DNA from: Firmicutes bacterium UBA3936 | Lineage (GTDB): Bacteria; Bacillota; Dethiobacteria; Dethiobacterales; Dethiobacteraceae | Length of the DNA: 51,814 bases | NCBI GenBank assembly: GCA_002385745.1 | Contig: DGEC01000058.1 | Span: 1-51,814 of the forward strand | Direction: 5' to 3' | Part shown: positions 23,986-33,381 of the stretch, piece after piece | Layout: every line of letters begins with the position of its first letter | Numbering within the stretch: position 1 is the stretch's first letter | The notes under the pieces: generated by a model | Seen by the model: the letters and a program-made list of their open reading frames with translations, nothing else | The model's database searches: none | What the model was told of the DNA's origin: nothing | Program-made: the position numbers and the translations under genes

Positions 23986-26433
23986 CTATAATTCATGGTC
24001 GTCAGAAACTACCCGGGTCACACTGACTACCCGGTCACCCTCATCGAGGCGGATTAAAGTTACACCCTGGGTAGACCTGCCCATAACGGATATTTCATTA
24101 ATATCCTGCCTGATCATAATGCCTCCCGCAGTAATAATCATCAGTTCATCTCCGGGGCGGACTGTTTTTGCACCTACCAGAGGACCGTTTTTTACCGTTT
24201 TCCGTATGGTAAGGATGCCTTTGCCTGCCCGCGACTGAAGACGGTATTCATCAATAGGGGTGCGTTTGCCAAAACCGTTTTCCGTTACCACAAGCAGATC
24301 GCTTTCCTGTTCAAGCTGCGGGTGTATAACCTCCAGGGCAATGACACAGTCTCCTTCATTAAGGGTGATACCCTTTACTCCCCGGGCATTTCGGCCCATG
24401 GGGCGGACATCATCTTCGGCAAAACGGATGGCCTGGCCTTCTCCCGTTACCAGTACAGCCTGGTGCCGGCCGTCCGTCAGCCTTACACCGATCAGCTCTT
24501 CGTTTTCCTGCAGGGAAATGGCAATTATGCCGTCCCTGCGGGCATTGGCGAAGTATTCAAGGGGAGTCTTCTTAACTATTCCCCGGTTTGTGGCAAAAAG
24601 CATGTACTGGTCCGTTTCAAAATCCCGGACAGGAATGACGGCAGTTACCGCTTCGCGCGGCTCCACCGCCAGCAGGTTGACAATTGCCGTTCCCCTTGCC
24701 TGCCGGCCGGCTTCCGGTATTTCAAAAACCTTAAGCCGGTACATTTTCCCCCGGTTGGTAAAACAGCACAGGTAAGCATGGGTTGAGGCCACAAAGACAT
24801 GTTCAACAAAGTCATCGCCCTTTGCCTGGGCGGCGGTGATCCCCCGGCCGCCACGGCGCTGCGTTCTATAAGCGGCAACCGGTTGCCGCTTGATATAGCC
24901 CCTGTGGGTTAAAGTAATGACCATATCTTCTTCCGCAATTAAATCATCTATTTCAAAGTCACCTTCGTCAGGAACTATCCGGGTGCGGCGTTCATCTCCG
25001 TATTTGTCGCGAATTTCGGTAATTTCATCTTTGATAATCTGGTAAACCAGTCTCTCGTTGGCCAGTATTTCCTGGTAATAGGCAATCTTTTTTATTAATT
25101 CCAGGTATTCTTCTTCCAGTTTGTCGCGCTCCAGCCCGGTAAGCTTCTGCAGGCGCATATCAAGAATTGCCCCGGCCTGGGCAGCGGTAAGGGAGAATTT
25201 TTCCATAAGCCCGGTGCGGGCCTTCTCCACGGTGCGCGAGCCGCGGATAAGTTTAATGACTGCATCAATATTGTCCAGAGCAATGCGCAGGCCTTCCAGT
25301 ATGTGCGCCCTTTCCTCCGCTTTGCGCAAATCATAGCTCGTTCTCCTGGTAATAACTTCTTTCTGGTGTTCAAGATAATAAAAGAGCAATTGCCGCAAAT
25401 TCAACACTTTAGGCCGGTTGTCAACCAGAGCCAGCATGATAATGCCAAAAGACTGCTGCAGCTGACTGAACGCAAAAAGCTGGTTCAAGACAACATGAGG
25501 ATTGGCATCTCTCTTCAGTTCTATAACTACACGCATACCGTTGCGGTCCGATTCGTCCCGCAAATCAGTAATGCCTTCGATTTTTTTGCTCTGAACCAAT
25601 TCTGCAATTTTTTCAAGAGTTTTTGCCTTGTTTACCTGATAGGGCAGTTCGGTTACAACAATGCGGGATTTCCCGTTTTCCAGGCGCTCAATCTGTGTCA
25701 GCGCCCTGGTTTTTATAATTCCCCTGCCTGTAAGGTAAGCGCTGCGAATCCCCTCCCGGCCCAGTATCAGTCCCCCGGTAGGAAAGTCCGGCCCCGTCAC
25801 CAGGCGGAGAAGCTCTTTATCAGCGCAGTCGGGGTTGTCAATCAAATAGATCAGGGCATCTATAACTTCCGTCAAATTATGGGGCGGGATATTGGTAGCC
25901 ATCCCAACGGCAATACCGGCTGCGCCGTTAACCAAAAGATTGGGAAAACGGGACGGCAGCACAACAGGTTCCTGCAGCGTTTCATCAAAATTCGGCCGGA
26001 AGTCAATAGTATCTTTCTGAATGCCCGCCAGCATTTCCGTGGATATTTTGGCCATACGGGCTTCCGTATACCGCATGGCCGCCGCCGGATCGCCGTCCAC
26101 GGAACCAAAATTGCCATGCCCGTCAACAAGGGGATAGCGGTAAGTAAAATCCTGGGCCATGCGCACCATGGCATCATAAACGGCACTATCACCGTGAGGA
26201 TGGTACTTGCCCAGCACTTCACCCACAAGGCGGGCGGATTTTTTATGAGGCCTGTCAGGTGACATGCCCAGTTCATACATGGAGTAAAGAATCCTGCGCT
26301 GGACCGGCTTTAAGCCGTCCCGGACATCGGGCAGCGCGCGGCTGACGATAACGCTCATGGCATAATCCAAAAAAGAACTTTTTACTTCCTCATGAATAGG
26401 CTGCTCCAAGATTTTTCCGTGTGTAAAATCCAC
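23986..26433 (-). CDS. gyrA: DNA gyrase subunit A
   Basis: The DNA-cutting subunit of type II topoisomerase, which introduces negative supercoils with GyrB. The 815 residues include the winged-helix region with catalytic Tyr122 in MRYTEARMA. The quinolone-determining region is HPHGDSAVYD with Ser83 and Asp87 (the unmutated residues). The C-terminal beta-pinwheel contains the gyrase-specific box QRRGGRGI near residue 535, which separates it from ParC. The start is GTG, 13 bases after gyrB, with GAGGGTGAGG upstream. It ends 11 bases before the membrane flavoprotein gene, so transcription likely continues. Confidence 0.97.
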   Translation of the reverse strand: MDFTHGKILEQPIHEEVKSSFLDYAMSVIVSRALPDVRDGLKPVQRRILYSMYELGMSPDRPHKKSARLVGEVLGKYHPHGDSAVYDAMVRMAQDFTYRYPLVDGHGNFGSVDGDPAAAMRYTEARMAKISTEMLAGIQKDTIDFRPNFDETLQEPVVLPSRFPNLLVNGAAGIAVGMATNIPPHNLTEVIDALIYLIDNPDCADKELLRLVTGPDFPTGGLILGREGIRSAYLTGRGIIKTRALTQIERLENGKSRIVVTELPYQVNKAKTLEKIAELVQSKKIEGITDLRDESDRNGMRVVIELKRDANPHVVLNQLFAFSQLQQSFGIIMLALVDNRPKVLNLRQLLFYYLEHQKEVITRRTSYDLRKAEERAHILEGLRIALDNIDAVIKLIRGSRTVEKARTGLMEKFSLTAAQAGAILDMRLQKLTGLERDKLEEEYLELIKKIAYYQEILANERLVYQIIKDEITEIRDKYGDERRTRIVPDEGDFEIDDLIAEEDMVITLTHRGYIKRQPVAAYRTQRRGGRGITAAQAKGDDFVEHVFVASTHAYLCCFTNRGKMYRLKVFEIPEAGRQARGTAIVNLLAVEPREAVTAVIPVRDFETDQYMLFATNRGIVKKTPLEYFANARRDGIIAISLQENEELIGVRLTDGRHQAVLVTGEGQAIRFAEDDVRPMGRNARGVKGITLNEGDCVIALEVIHPQLEQESDLLVVTENGFGKRTPIDEYRLQSRAGKGILTIRKTVKNGPLVGAKTVRPGDELMIITAGGIMIRQDINEISVMGRSTQGVTLIRLDEGDRVVSVTRVVSDDHEL

Positions 26434-26446
26434 TTTACCTCACCCT

Positions 26447-28366
26447 CTAAATATCCAAATTGCGGACATGGCGGGCGTATCTTTCAATAAAGGCACGCCG
26501 GGGTTCCACCTTGTCACCCATTAAGACGGTAAACATTTCATCGGCAGCAACGGCATCCTCCATGGTAACCTGCAGGAGAGTCCTTTTTTCCGGGTCCATG
26601 GTTGTCTCCCACAGCTGCTCCGGGTTCATTTCCCCAAGGCCCTTGTAGCGCTGCAGTGTGGTACCGTCTTTGCCCAATTTCTGATACATATTTTCCAGTT
26701 GTTCATCGCTGTACAGGTAATAGTTCTGCTTGTCTTTTTTCAACAGGTAAAGGGGCGGCTGGGCAATGTAAATATACCCCGCCTCTATTAAACGCTGCAT
26801 ATAGCGGTAGAAAAATGTTAAAAGCAGTGTGCGGATGTGCGATCCGTCCACATCTGCGTCAGTCATTATAATAATTTTATGATAACGGGCTTTTTCAATA
26901 TCCAGGTCTCCGGCTATGCCTGTACCTATGGCTGTTATGATTGTCCTGATTTCTTCGCTGGCCAGGATTCTGTCCAGGCGCGCTTTTTCCACATTAAGAA
27001 TCTTTCCCCGCAAGGGAAGCACGGCCTGGAACCGCCTGTCTCTCCCCTGCTTGGCCGAACCGCCGGCAGAGTCGCCCTCTACCAGGAATAGCTCGCACAT
27101 TACCGGATCCCTGCTGACGCAATCCGCCAGTTTTCCGGGCAGATTTGATATTTCCAGGGCATTTTTCCTGCGGGCCAGTTCCCGCGCCTTGCGGGCCGCG
27201 TCCCGAGCCCTTGAAGCATTAATTGCTTTTTCCACAAGCCTTTTGGCGAGGGAAGGGTTTTCTTCGAAAAATGTGCCAAGCTCTTCGTAAACAAAAGAAT
27301 CAACCAGACCTCTCACATCAGTGTTGCCCAGTTTTGTTTTTGTCTGCCCTTCAAACTGCGGTTCCAGGAGCTTGATGCTGATAATTGCGGTTATTCCTTC
27401 GCGGACATCTTCACCGCTTAAGTTTGCATCGTTTTCCTTTAACAGATTGTGCCTCCGGGCATAATCATTAAACAAGCGGGTAAGGGCAATCTTAAACCCC
27501 ATTTCATGTGTTCCGCCCTCGTGGGTGCGGATATTATTGGCAAAGGAAAGTATCATTTCATTGTACCCGCTGTGATACTGCAGGGCAATTTCCAGTTGAC
27601 TGCTGTCCTCCTCGTGTCTTTCCAGGTAAATTACCCTCTTGTGCAGCGGGTCTTTGTTTTTATTTAGATATTCAATATAGGACTTGATACCGCCTTCATA
27701 CTTAAAGCTGTCTTTGTATTCCTCTTCATTGCGGTAATCTTCCAGGGTTATGCGGATTCCTTTATTTAAGAATGCCAGTTCCCGCAAATGCTGGGCCAGT
27801 GTATCATACTGGAAATCAGTGGTTTCAAAAATTTCAGCGTCAGGTTTGAAAGTGATTTTCGTTCCTGTTTTGCGTGATTTGCCTATGACTTTCAATTCAG
27901 TTACCGTTTTGCCCCGCTCAAAACGCATAAAGTAAATTTGCCCGTCCCGCCTTACTTCTACCTCCAGCCATTCGGAGAGGGCGTTGACCACGGAAACGCC
28001 GACACCGTGCAGTCCCCCGGAAACCTTGTATCCCTCACCCCCGAATTTACCTCCGGCATGCAGGACGGTTAAAACGACTTCTACGGCAGGCTTCTTCATG
28101 TCCGCCTGCTCGCCGACCGGAATTCCACGGCCGTCATCGCGGACCGATACAATATTGCCCTTGTCAAGCCTGACATGAATATTGCTGCAGTAGCCGGCCA
28201 TGGCTTCGTCTATGCTGTTGTCCACCACCTCATAAACAAGGTGGTGCAAGCCACGGGGGCCGGTGGAGCCGATATACATGCCCGGACGCTTGCGGACCGC
28301 TTCCAGTCCTTCCAGGACTTGAATCTGTGATTCATCATAATGGCTGCCGTTGTTTTTCTCTGTCAC
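26447..28366 (-). CDS. gyrB: DNA gyrase subunit B
   Basis: The ATPase subunit of gyrase. The 639 residues have the GHKL ATP-binding domain (YEVVDNSIDEAMAG, DDGRGIPVG, GLHGVGVSVVNALS), the transducer domain, and the TOPRIM metal-binding region (LVEGDSAGGSAKQGRDR, DADVDGSHIRTLLLTF). A GTG at 28366 is chosen as start because GGGGAGG lies seven bases upstream. A GTG six codons earlier would place that ribosome site inside the gene. Its position after remB and before gyrA matches the conserved Firmicutes origin order. Confidence 0.97.
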   Translation of the reverse strand: MTEKNNGSHYDESQIQVLEGLEAVRKRPGMYIGSTGPRGLHHLVYEVVDNSIDEAMAGYCSNIHVRLDKGNIVSVRDDGRGIPVGEQADMKKPAVEVVLTVLHAGGKFGGEGYKVSGGLHGVGVSVVNALSEWLEVEVRRDGQIYFMRFERGKTVTELKVIGKSRKTGTKITFKPDAEIFETTDFQYDTLAQHLRELAFLNKGIRITLEDYRNEEEYKDSFKYEGGIKSYIEYLNKNKDPLHKRVIYLERHEEDSSQLEIALQYHSGYNEMILSFANNIRTHEGGTHEMGFKIALTRLFNDYARRHNLLKENDANLSGEDVREGITAIISIKLLEPQFEGQTKTKLGNTDVRGLVDSFVYEELGTFFEENPSLAKRLVEKAINASRARDAARKARELARRKNALEISNLPGKLADCVSRDPVMCELFLVEGDSAGGSAKQGRDRRFQAVLPLRGKILNVEKARLDRILASEEIRTIITAIGTGIAGDLDIEKARYHKIIIMTDADVDGSHIRTLLLTFFYRYMQRLIEAGYIYIAQPPLYLLKKDKQNYYLYSDEQLENMYQKLGKDGTTLQRYKGLGEMNPEQLWETTMDPEKRTLLQVTMEDAVAADEMFTVLMGDKVEPRRAFIERYARHVRNLDI

Positions 28367-28391
28367 AACCAAACCTCCCCTCACCTCTGCA

Positions 28392-28634
28392 CTATTTGCT
28401 AAAAAGCCGAGAATCCAAGCGTTTTTGCAGAGTCCCGGGCGCTATGGGGGAAAATCCCACCTTGTCAGTGGTAACAATAAAGGATTTTACTTCTTCCTTG
28501 GAAAAATAGTCGTCCATCCGAGCGGCAGTTTGCAGGAATTCTTTATTGCACTGCTTCTCTTTGATGGCAATATTAAAGATCCCCACTATATCACGCACAG
28601 GTACAACACGGGATCCTCCTATATGCAAAAACAT
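28392..28634 (-). CDS. remB: RemB-like extracellular matrix regulator (DUF370, YaaB)
   Basis: An 80-residue protein with the YaaB/RemB pattern: MFLHIGGSRVVPVRDIVGIFN at the N-terminus and KSFIVTTDKVGFSPIAPGTLQKR near the C-terminus. In Bacillus subtilis the gene lies between recF and gyrB, and its product promotes biofilm matrix expression. Several GTG codons lie within 12 bases upstream. The ATG is preferred because AAGGTGG has proper spacing to it. It sits 25 bases before the gyrB start. Family and position are firm; whether this organism makes a matrix is unknown. Confidence 0.88.
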   Translation of the reverse strand: MFLHIGGSRVVPVRDIVGIFNIAIKEKQCNKEFLQTAARMDDYFSKEEVKSFIVTTDKVGFSPIAPGTLQKRLDSRLFSK

Positions 28635-28654
28635 CACCCGCACCACCTTTTCTT

Positions 28655-29239
28655 TTAAGTACTATTTTGCCCACGGCCTTCAGTTTTACAGCCCAGGCAA
28701 TATGTTTTGCCGGCGGTTTTTATCAGCGGCAACCCGCAGATTTTGCACTGCGGATTTTTATTTTTCAGAATATAATTTTGCTTTTTTTTCTGCGCGGTAA
28801 AAAATATTTCCAGGCTTTCCCTGATTTCAGGCAACAGCTTAACACCTTTGAAACTATCATCTATCTTTTCCCTGTCTTTGTCTGTCAGTTCTTCGTGCAG
28901 CCACGGCCTTTTTATCCGGGCGGTGCGGCAGGACTTTTTCATCCCTTTACTCTGCAGGCTGCCGACTATGAAGCGGATATCCTGCAAAAGGCCGCTTTTT
29001 ACATGGTTATTTAATTTATCCATTATTTGCTTTTTTTGCAGTTGCAGATGCTGCGCCCAGACGGAGTCGGAAACCTTTACCAGCATAACACCCTTGCGAA
29101 GAGAGACAACGGATGTTTTTTTTGCGATATGCTCACCAACCACGTCGGGCCAGGCATCAATTATAAATTGAGATCTGATTTTCTTGCCGGCGGGATGCTT
29201 TAACAGCATCTTACTCAAGATTTCAGCTACGGGCTGCAT
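28655..29239 (-). CDS. DciA-like DUF721 protein with C-terminal zinc ribbon
   Basis: A 194-residue protein. The N-terminal 100 residues fit DUF721/DciA (AWPDVVGEHIAKKTSVVSLRKGVMLVKVSDSVWAQHLQLQKKQIMDKLN). DciA proteins load or stimulate the replicative helicase in bacteria that lack DnaC/DnaI. The C-terminus adds a CxxC...CxxC ribbon (CKICG, CLGC), probably zinc-binding. The ATG at MQPVAEIL is chosen; GTGAGGTG precedes it. It overlaps the recF end by 17 bases, implying coupled translation. The origin-side context (dnaA, dnaN, recF, gyrB) fits a replication role, but this is inference. Confidence 0.78.
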   Translation of the reverse strand: MQPVAEILSKMLLKHPAGKKIRSQFIIDAWPDVVGEHIAKKTSVVSLRKGVMLVKVSDSVWAQHLQLQKKQIMDKLNNHVKSGLLQDIRFIVGSLQSKGMKKSCRTARIKRPWLHEELTDKDREKIDDSFKGVKLLPEIRESLEIFFTAQKKKQNYILKNKNPQCKICGLPLIKTAGKTYCLGCKTEGRGQNST

Positions 29240-30347
29240 GGGAATGCACCTCACCGCTTTTAACGGTAAATACACTGCCCCGGTGCCGGATGAGCTCTTG
29301 CGCGGCGGCAGTGCCTGTTATAAGTGTCTGTATCTGCCTGTCTATGAAATTTTCCAGCAGAAAATTGCGCCTTTTGGCGTCCAGTTCAGAAAACACATCG
29401 TCAAGCAGGAGAACGGGCAATTCTCCGCTTTCCCCCTTGATGAATTCCACTTCTGCCAGTTTTACAGCCAGAAGGATTGTTCTTTGCTGTCCCTGGGAAG
29501 CATACAGGCGGGCATTTCTGCCGTTTACGGAAAAAATGAAATCATCCCTGTGCGGCCCTGCCAGGGTTTGTCCAAGTCGCGCTTCTTCTGCAGCCAATTC
29601 TTTTATAACTGCCTGCAGCTGTTCTTCTATTTCCGCTTCCCTGACCTTCTCTTCAGGCAGACAGCCTATGCAGTAGGACAGCTTCAGGCTTTCCGTCCCG
29701 CCGGTCAGGCGACGGTGCGCCAGCCGGGCTAAAAGACTCAGCCTGTGCAAAACATACAGTCTTTTTCTGATAATTTTAGCTCCCTGCACTACAAGCTGCT
29801 CATTCCAGCTTGCCAGTTCACTGCTTCCAAGAGCCCGGGGGCCGTAATCCCGGAGCAGCTTGTTTCTCTGCCTGACAATACGCAAATAACGACCGGTTAA
29901 ATGCTCATAAACAGGATAAACCTTGGCAATCAGGCTGTCGAAAAAATCTCTTCTCAACCTGGGAGTGCCTTTGACTACTGCCAAATCATCGGGAACAAAG
30001 AGCACATACAAAAGACGCCCCAAGTAATCTGACCGCGGCGCTGCCACTCCGTTTACGTAATAATTCTTCCGGGCGCTGTCTTTCCGGCAGCCGATTGAAA
30101 TTTTTTCCCTGCCTCTTTGCCGGTAGAGATTTACGGCAACACTGCAGGCATTTTCCTCCCAGAAAATCAGCTCACTGTCATTTCTGGTCCGAAAAGACCG
30201 GCCTGAAGCTGCAAATACCAGTGATTCTAAAAGATTTGTTTTTCCCTGGGCATTTTCTCCGGTAAAAAAATTTAAGTACCGGTCAAGTGCAAGGTCAAGC
30301 TGCCTGTAATTACGGAAATTTTGCAGCTGCAATTTTTCAATATGCAA
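29223..30347 (-). CDS. recF: DNA replication and repair protein RecF
   Basis: SMC-like ATPase that, with RecO and RecR, loads RecA at gapped DNA. The 374 residues have the Walker A motif GENAQGKTNLLES near residue 30, the ABC signature segment ASQGQQRTILLAVKLAE, and Walker B LLLDDVFSELD. The start is TTG (LHIEKLQLQNFRNYR, read as Met), six bases after AAGGAG. It follows dnaN by 24 bases and overlaps the DciA-like gene. Confidence 0.96.
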   Translation of the reverse strand: MHIEKLQLQNFRNYRQLDLALDRYLNFFTGENAQGKTNLLESLVFAASGRSFRTRNDSELIFWEENACSVAVNLYRQRGREKISIGCRKDSARKNYYVNGVAAPRSDYLGRLLYVLFVPDDLAVVKGTPRLRRDFFDSLIAKVYPVYEHLTGRYLRIVRQRNKLLRDYGPRALGSSELASWNEQLVVQGAKIIRKRLYVLHRLSLLARLAHRRLTGGTESLKLSYCIGCLPEEKVREAEIEEQLQAVIKELAAEEARLGQTLAGPHRDDFIFSVNGRNARLYASQGQQRTILLAVKLAEVEFIKGESGELPVLLLDDVFSELDAKRRNFLLENFIDRQIQTLITGTAAAQELIRHRGSVFTVKSGEVHSHAARS

Positions 30348-30371
30348 ATCTCTCTCCTTGCTTTCATGTTC

Positions 30372-31469
30372 TTAAAGCTTTATCGGCAGCACCAGGTATA
30401 AATAGTCCTGATGCAGGTTGTCTCGAATAATAACAGGCGAGTCGGAGCCTGTCAGCTCCAAAACACAATTATTGCCTTCTACAATTCTCAGCATGTCCAG
30501 GACAAAACGGGAATTCAGGGATACTTTTACTTCTTCTCCCTCCAGCGCAACAGGTATTTTTTCCTGAATTATACCATATTTTGAGGATGCCCGGACATGC
30601 ATAATATTATCAGCGATAGTAAAACTCACAATATTGTTTTCTCCGGCCGAGAGTATGGCAGCCCGTTCAATTGCCTGCAGCATAGCTGCCGTCTCTACCA
30701 CTGCCCTGCCCACGAATTTCTGCGGGATAACCCTTTTTACATCGGGGTATTTTTCAGTCAGCAGCCGGGAGGAAAAATAGATATTATTACAGTTTAAAAG
30801 AAGCTGGTTTTGCAGTACGGCAACTTGTATTTCTTCTTCGCTGGCGGGAAAAACACGGATAACTTCCTGCAGTGTCCTGGCAGGCACCAAAAAGCTGCCT
30901 TTTTCACCCCGGTTTTTTACCGGACAGGAAGTAACGGCCAGACGAAAGGTATCGGAGGAAGCCAGTTGAAGATCTTTTTCGGACAAGGTGAAAAGAATGC
31001 CGGTAAAAGCAGGGCTTAGATCTTCCTGAGAAACAGAAAAAATCGTCTGTTTCAGGACACGCCGCAAATCTTCGCTTTTGACTGAAAAACGAATAGAGCA
31101 CTCGGAGCTGAAGGCGGGAAAAGAGGGATAATCGGCGGCATTTAAGCCAAACACCTGAAATTCCGCCGTTCCGCTGGTAATTTCAGTCAGAAAGTTTTCC
31201 GTATTTACTTTTAAAACAACCGTTTCCCCCGGCAGGCGGCGGATAATTTCAACGATTTTGCCCGGTAGAACAACACTGCCGGCTTTGTGTTCGATATCCA
31301 GTTCGGTTTTTAAACCCATTTCCAGGTTGGTTGCAAATAAGGATAATTTTTCCCCGTCTCCCGTAAGCAGTACGCCCTCCAGCTCGCTTAGCGGGGTTTT
31401 CGACGGAATGGCCCGGGAAACAAGCTGAAGACTTTCCGCAAGGTCTTTCTGCTGAATATTTATAAGCAC
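30372..31469 (-). CDS. dnaN: DNA polymerase III beta subunit (sliding clamp)
   Basis: Ring-shaped clamp that holds DNA polymerase III on DNA. The 365 residues have the three repeated clamp domains. It begins LINIQQKDLAESLQLVSRAI and ends with the family's YLVLPIKL-type tail (P..L at the C-terminus). The start is GTG with AGAGGTG upstream. It lies 259 bases after dnaA, and that gap carries DnaA-box-like sites and a possible promoter. Confidence 0.97.
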   Translation of the reverse strand: MLINIQQKDLAESLQLVSRAIPSKTPLSELEGVLLTGDGEKLSLFATNLEMGLKTELDIEHKAGSVVLPGKIVEIIRRLPGETVVLKVNTENFLTEITSGTAEFQVFGLNAADYPSFPAFSSECSIRFSVKSEDLRRVLKQTIFSVSQEDLSPAFTGILFTLSEKDLQLASSDTFRLAVTSCPVKNRGEKGSFLVPARTLQEVIRVFPASEEEIQVAVLQNQLLLNCNNIYFSSRLLTEKYPDVKRVIPQKFVGRAVVETAAMLQAIERAAILSAGENNIVSFTIADNIMHVRASSKYGIIQEKIPVALEGEEVKVSLNSRFVLDMLRIVEGNNCVLELTGSDSPVIIRDNLHQDYLYLVLPIKL

Positions 31470-31728
31470 CTTTGAACACCTCTTTTCCTGAAATTAAAAA
31501 GCGCAAAGGAATAGTTTTATGATTATAAGTATATAATTTAGTTTTAACAGTAATAGGCACTGTGGAAGATGTGTACAATTGGGCAGAATGCTTTGGGCAT
31601 GGTGCAAGACGGCTGGGAAAACAATGTGGATAGATTTATTTTTGCATCCCCAGTATACACATATAAACACCCAGGAAATAAAAATCCCGATATTACCTAC
31701 AGTTCATTGGCAGGTAATCCACAGGTTA
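31470..31728. other. dnaA-dnaN intergenic region, candidate second part of a bipartite oriC
   Basis: Four one-mismatch DnaA boxes are visible: 31570-31578, 31625-31633, 31653-31661 and 31715-31723. A very AT-rich stretch at about 31508-31550 could be the unwinding element. In Bacillus the unwinding element lies downstream of dnaA in just this gap. No gene is present. Confidence 0.5.
31522..31549 (-). promoter_or_regulatory. Possible dnaN promoter
   Basis: A perfect -10 TATAAT (31527-31522) on the minus strand with a weak -35 (TGTTAA, 16-base spacer), about 55 bases before dnaN. Confidence 0.35.
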
Positions 31729-33093
31729 TCAGCAATTGTTGATTTTTTCGATAATATGTTCGATGGCAGCTTTTATCTGAGGGTTCGTTTCTTTATCGGC
31801 AGAGATTTTTTTATGTGCGTGCATAACTGTGGTATGGTCGCGCCCGCCGAAGTCTTCACCGATTTTGGGCAGGGAAGCATCTGTTAATTCCCTGGAAAGG
31901 TACATGGCGATTTGACGCGGCAGGGCAACATTTTTTGTTCTTTTCTTTGCTTTTAAATCTTCTACTTTCAGGGAAAAATACTCGGCTGTTTCTTTCTGAA
32001 TACGGTCAATGGTGATTAATTTTGGTTTACTGTTATTTGCCAGCAAGCCTCTCAGCGCCTCTTCCGCCAGTTGTACATCAATGGTGCGAGATGTTAAGGA
32101 GGAATAAGCAATTATCCTGATGAAAGCGCCTTCCAGTTCGCGAATGTTGGTTTGAATATTGTTTGCTATGTACAGGATTACGTCATTGCTTATATTTATG
32201 TTTTCAGAATTGGCTTTTTTTCGTAGAATAGCAATTCTTGTCTCCAGATCGGGCGGCTGGATATCGGTGATCAACCCCCATTCAAAACGTGAACGCAGGC
32301 GGTCCTCCAAAGTGGGGATTTCCTTGGGCGGCCGGTCACTGGAAATTATGATTTGTTTATTGCTTTCATGGAGAGCGTTAAAGGTATGAAAAAATTCTTC
32401 CTGGGTTTGTTCCTTGCCTGCCAGAAACTGAATGTCATCTATCAGTAAAACATCAATGGTACGGTATTTGTTGCGAAATTCCACAGTTTTGTTGTCCCGG
32501 ATGGCATTTATAAATTCATTGGTGAATTTTTCCGAAGTTATATATAAAACACTGTATGAAGGAGAGTTTTCGATAACGAAATGGCCGATGGCATGCATTA
32601 AATGAGTTTTTCCGAGACCCACGCCGCCATAGATAAACAGTGGATTATAGGCGCGGGCCGGGGCTTCTGCCACGGCCAGGGCGGCAGCATGAGCAAAGCG
32701 GTTGCTGTTGCCGATGACAAATGTTTCAAAAGTGTATTTAGGATTCAGCCAGGATGTTAACTGGGGCATTATTCCGGCACTTTGCCGGCGCGGCAAAAAG
32801 ATGCTTTCTTCGCTGAAACTCTCACAGTCTTCTTCTCCTATGTCCGGAGTCACAAAATGCACATGGACGGCATCATTATTCAGCACTGACTGCAGTTCGG
32901 CATTGATTAGATCAAAATAGTGGCCCTGAAGCCAGTCTTTGGTGAAATCATTTGGCACGCTGACTACTAGTGTATCATCATGCAAGGAAACTGGTTTTGT
33001 TGTTTTAAACCAAGTTTCAAAGCTTGGCTTGCTTATTCTTTTTTCAATTTCATCCAGTGTTGCCTGCCAGATTTCCAGCAAATCCGGGTTCAT
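31729..33093 (-). CDS. dnaA: Chromosomal replication initiator protein DnaA
   Basis: Binds DnaA boxes, melts oriC and starts replication. The 454 residues comprise domain I (about 1-85, WQATLDEIEKRISKPSFETWF), a short linker, an AAA+ ATPase domain with Walker A GGVGLGKTHLMHAIG and Walker B LLIDDIQFL, and domain IV with the DnaA signature GGRDHTTVMHAHKKI that contacts box DNA. AGGAGG lies 11 bases before the ATG. It is flanked upstream by the main DnaA-box cluster and downstream by a second, weaker one. Confidence 0.98.
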   Translation of the reverse strand: MNPDLLEIWQATLDEIEKRISKPSFETWFKTTKPVSLHDDTLVVSVPNDFTKDWLQGHYFDLINAELQSVLNNDAVHVHFVTPDIGEEDCESFSEESIFLPRRQSAGIMPQLTSWLNPKYTFETFVIGNSNRFAHAAALAVAEAPARAYNPLFIYGGVGLGKTHLMHAIGHFVIENSPSYSVLYITSEKFTNEFINAIRDNKTVEFRNKYRTIDVLLIDDIQFLAGKEQTQEEFFHTFNALHESNKQIIISSDRPPKEIPTLEDRLRSRFEWGLITDIQPPDLETRIAILRKKANSENINISNDVILYIANNIQTNIRELEGAFIRIIAYSSLTSRTIDVQLAEEALRGLLANNSKPKLITIDRIQKETAEYFSLKVEDLKAKKRTKNVALPRQIAMYLSRELTDASLPKIGEDFGGRDHTTVMHAHKKISADKETNPQIKAAIEHIIEKINNC

Positions 33094-33119
33094 TTTGTAA
33101 AAAACCTCCTAAGCAATGG

Positions 33120-33128
33120 TTATCCACA
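33120..33128 (+). promoter_or_regulatory. DnaA box (perfect)
   Basis: TTATCCACA, 27 bases upstream of the dnaA start. It could let DnaA control its own gene. Confidence 0.85.
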
Positions 33129-33181
33129 GGACAGTAAGGGAAAATACAAGAAAGATAAAAGATATCCACAAATCAGCGGAT

Positions 33182-33190
33182 TTATCCACA
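33182..33190 (+). promoter_or_regulatory. DnaA box (perfect)
   Basis: TTATCCACA. An inverted one-mismatch box follows at 33196-33204. Confidence 0.85.
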
Positions 33191-33214
33191 TTTCCTGTGG
33201 ACAAAATATAAAAT

Positions 33215-33238
33215 GCCTTAATGACAAGGCTTTTTTTT
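33215..33238 (+). terminator. Terminator-like hairpin inside oriC
   Basis: A 5-bp GC-rich stem (33215-33219 with 33226-33230), 6-base loop, then T8 on the plus strand. No plus-strand gene lies upstream; it might stop antisense transcription leaving dnaA. Confidence 0.4.
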
Positions 33239-33252
33239 GACAAAGAGAAAAA

Positions 33253-33261
33253 TTATCCACA
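33253..33261 (+). promoter_or_regulatory. DnaA box (perfect)
   Basis: TTATCCACA within the oriC cluster. Confidence 0.85.
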
Positions 33262-33372
33262 ATATGTACAAGCACCCTGGGAAAGGCAATTAACCGGAAA
33301 AAGGATATGTTTTAAAGAAAAAAATCCACTGCTATCATCTTAACAAAAACTGGCGGCAGCCGCAATAGTCTT

Positions 33373-33381
33373 TGTGGATAA
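33373..33381 (-). promoter_or_regulatory. DnaA box (perfect, inverted)
   Basis: TGTGGATAA on the plus strand. It is the box nearest the rpmH promoter, 45 bases upstream of its -35. Confidence 0.85.

Noticed and set aside
25303..26262. A 319-codon open frame on the plus strand
   Set aside because: Antisense to gyrA, with no recognisable product.
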